A program made the translations under genes and the position numbers. Source: an uncultured Actinomycetes bacterium (GTDB lineage: Bacteria > Actinomycetota > Actinomycetes > S36-B12 > UBA5976). From it: 7,801 nt of DNA. The stretch spans positions 1 to 7,801 of the forward strand of contig CALBND010000058.1 of the NCBI GenBank assembly GCA_937896305.1, read 5' to 3'. Numbering within the stretch: the stretch's first letter is position 1; each line of letters begins with the position of its first letter. Under the pieces are notes generated by a model. It saw only the letters and a program-made list of their open reading frames with translations. It had not been told where the DNA came from and searched no databases. Positions 6,790-7,801 of this stretch are shown in pieces.

Positions 6790-7545
6790 GTGGCTACCAA
6801 TCCAACGAGTGAACCTACCAAAGAAGAACTTAAGACTGCCAAAAAATTACTGAAGGCTCAAGAAAAAGTTCGTAGAGAATCTGAGCGAGCAAGACTAAGA
6901 ATTACTAAAGCTGCTCTAGCTGTCGAATTAGCTGCAGGGCGTACTCGAATGAGTGGGCATGAAAGACGCGAGCAGTTAATTAATGTTGCCAGACATTTAT
7001 TTGCCGAAAAAGGTTATGAAGCTGCTTCTGTTGAAGAAATTGCGCAGTGGGCTTCGGTTTCTAAACCAGTTATTTATGAACACTTTGGAAGCAAAGAAGG
7101 ACTTTACGCAGTAATTCTTGATCGTGAAACTAGAGAACTTTTAGACACAGTTTCAGATAATTTAAAACGAGGTCATCCGCGAGAAATGTTAGAACAAGCG
7201 GTTTATGCATTTTTTACCTACATTGATGAACATCCAGATGGATATCAAGTTTTATTAAGAGATGCCCCAGCAGCACAAGGTTCTGGTGCTTATTCAGGTT
7301 TAGTTAATGACATTGTTAATCAATGTGAAAATGTTTTAAGAGAAGCTTTTGAAAGATTTGGATTACCAGTTAACTCAGCAGGAATTTATGCCCGAAGCTT
7401 AGTTGGATCTGTGGCCCTGACTGGTCAATGGTGGCAAGAAGAAAGACATGTTTCTAAAAATGAAATAGTTGCCCAAGTTGTTAACTTTGTTTGGAATGGT
7501 TTAACTGATTTAAAAGCACATCCAACTTTAAAAACTCAACAATAA
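6790..7545 (+). CDS. TetR/AcrR-family transcriptional regulator
   Basis: This is a DNA-binding repressor-type protein of 251 residues; its ligand and targets are unknown. The TetR helix-turn-helix domain spans about residues 58-105: ERREQLINVARHLFAEKGYEAASVE leads into EEIAQWASVSKPVIYEHFGSKEGLY, where SVSKPVIYEHFGSK is the recognition helix region. The remainder (about 110-240) is a helical ligand/dimer domain without a subgroup signature that I can name. Residues 8-50 form an unusual N-terminal extension, strongly charged and probably a long helix (KEELKTAKKLLKAQEKVRR). The start is uncertain: the GTG at 6790 has a leaderless-type -10 box, and M54 (ATG at 6949) would give a 198-residue, family-typical protein. 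Codon use before M54 looks coding. The position opposite tRNA-Gln/glmU resembles the TetR gene beside glmU in mycobacteria. The stop abuts the ispE stop. Confidence 0.9.
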   Translation: MATNPTSEPTKEELKTAKKLLKAQEKVRRESERARLRITKAALAVELAAGRTRMSGHERREQLINVARHLFAEKGYEAASVEEIAQWASVSKPVIYEHFGSKEGLYAVILDRETRELLDTVSDNLKRGHPREMLEQAVYAFFTYIDEHPDGYQVLLRDAPAAQGSGAYSGLVNDIVNQCENVLREAFERFGLPVNSAGIYARSLVGSVALTGQWWQEERHVSKNEIVAQVVNFVWNGLTDLKAHPTLKTQQ

Positions 7546-7801
7546 CTATTTAACTCTGGCTCCTGGTACTGGACCATAAGCAGTTACTGCTGATGTGCAG
7601 GTTCCTGAAATTGATAAATCAAGTGCAATATCTTGAGCTGAAGTGTCATCAAAACACAGAAACACCACAGTGGGACCAGAGCCTGAAACAATTCCAGCTA
7701 AAGCTCCTGCTTCTTGACCTGCTCTAAGTAATCTTCTTAATTCTGGTTTTAACGAAAGTGCTGCAGGTTGTAAATCGTTAACTAAATTCTTTGCCACTTC
7801 A
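7546..7801 (-). CDS. ispE: 4-diphosphocytidyl-2-C-methyl-D-erythritol kinase (partial, N-terminus beyond right edge)
   Basis: IspE phosphorylates CDP-methylerythritol with ATP in the non-mevalonate (MEP) route to isoprenoids. Only the last 85 codons are in the window, and the frame stays open to the right edge. They show NDLQPAALSLKPELR and then GALAGIVSGSGPTVVF, whose SGSGPT is the third glycine-rich motif of GHMP kinases. The ending GPVPGARVK resembles actinobacterial IspE C-termini. The internal GTG at 7797 should not be taken as the start, because a whole IspE has about 290-320 residues. The stop codon TAG at 7548-7546 lies directly against the TAA of the convergent TetR gene, with no terminator between them. 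Confidence 0.92.
   Translation of the reverse strand, partial: EVAKNLVNDLQPAALSLKPELRRLLRAGQEAGALAGIVSGSGPTVVFLCFDDTSAQDIALDLSISGTCTSAVTAYGPVPGARVK

Noticed and set aside
1..7801. Mobile element, CRISPR array, phage or defence system
   Set aside because: Nearly the whole window is accounted for by recognised core genes; no repeats with spacers, transposase, integrase or attachment-site duplication were seen.

Overview
The window is an ordinary, densely packed chromosomal housekeeping region from a low-GC actinobacterium. By eye GC is in the high 30s percent. The actinobacterial assignment rests on protein features and gene order. Pth carries the CYMNESG box, CysQ resembles the mycobacterial type (DFAVHIALW, a GSVGAKVVQ segment, EWDIAAP), and GlmU and Prs read like the mycobacterial proteins. 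The set ispE / TetR / tRNA-Gln / glmU / prs / rplY / pth / mfd is also familiar from actinobacterial chromosomes. AT-rich codons, short gaps and overlapping genes fit a streamlined lineage such as the freshwater Nanopelagicales (acI), but that placement is inference.

Layout. From about 6713 down to base 1, everything lies on the minus strand and is read in this order: tRNA-Gln(UUG), glmU, prs, rplY (L25), pth, cysQ, and mfd, which runs off the left edge. pth and cysQ abut exactly (TAA then ATG). cysQ and mfd share the four bases ATGA. The largest gap in the series, about 113 bases between prs and the preferred rplY start, holds a hairpin and a short direct repeat that may be a leader element. 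A TetR-family regulator gene runs the other way (6790-7545), divergent from the tRNA. It ends directly against the stop codon of a minus-strand ispE, whose 5' part lies beyond the right edge. No stretch over 300 bases lacks a gene.

How the genes relate. GlmU makes UDP-GlcNAc for peptidoglycan, Prs makes PRPP for nucleotides and some amino acids, and IspE serves isoprenoid synthesis. L25, Pth and tRNA-Gln serve translation. CysQ removes the by-product pAp, and Mfd couples repair to transcription. This is a growth-linked cluster rather than one pathway.

I found no mobile element, CRISPR array, defence system, phage gene or convincing new system. The points worth a second look are modest: an L25 protein whose C-terminal domain is replaced by a helical and alanine-rich tail, the possible rplY leader switch, candidate leaderless starts for glmU and the TetR gene, the long charged N-terminus of the TetR protein, cysQ wedged between pth and mfd, and the stop-to-stop convergence of TetR and ispE.
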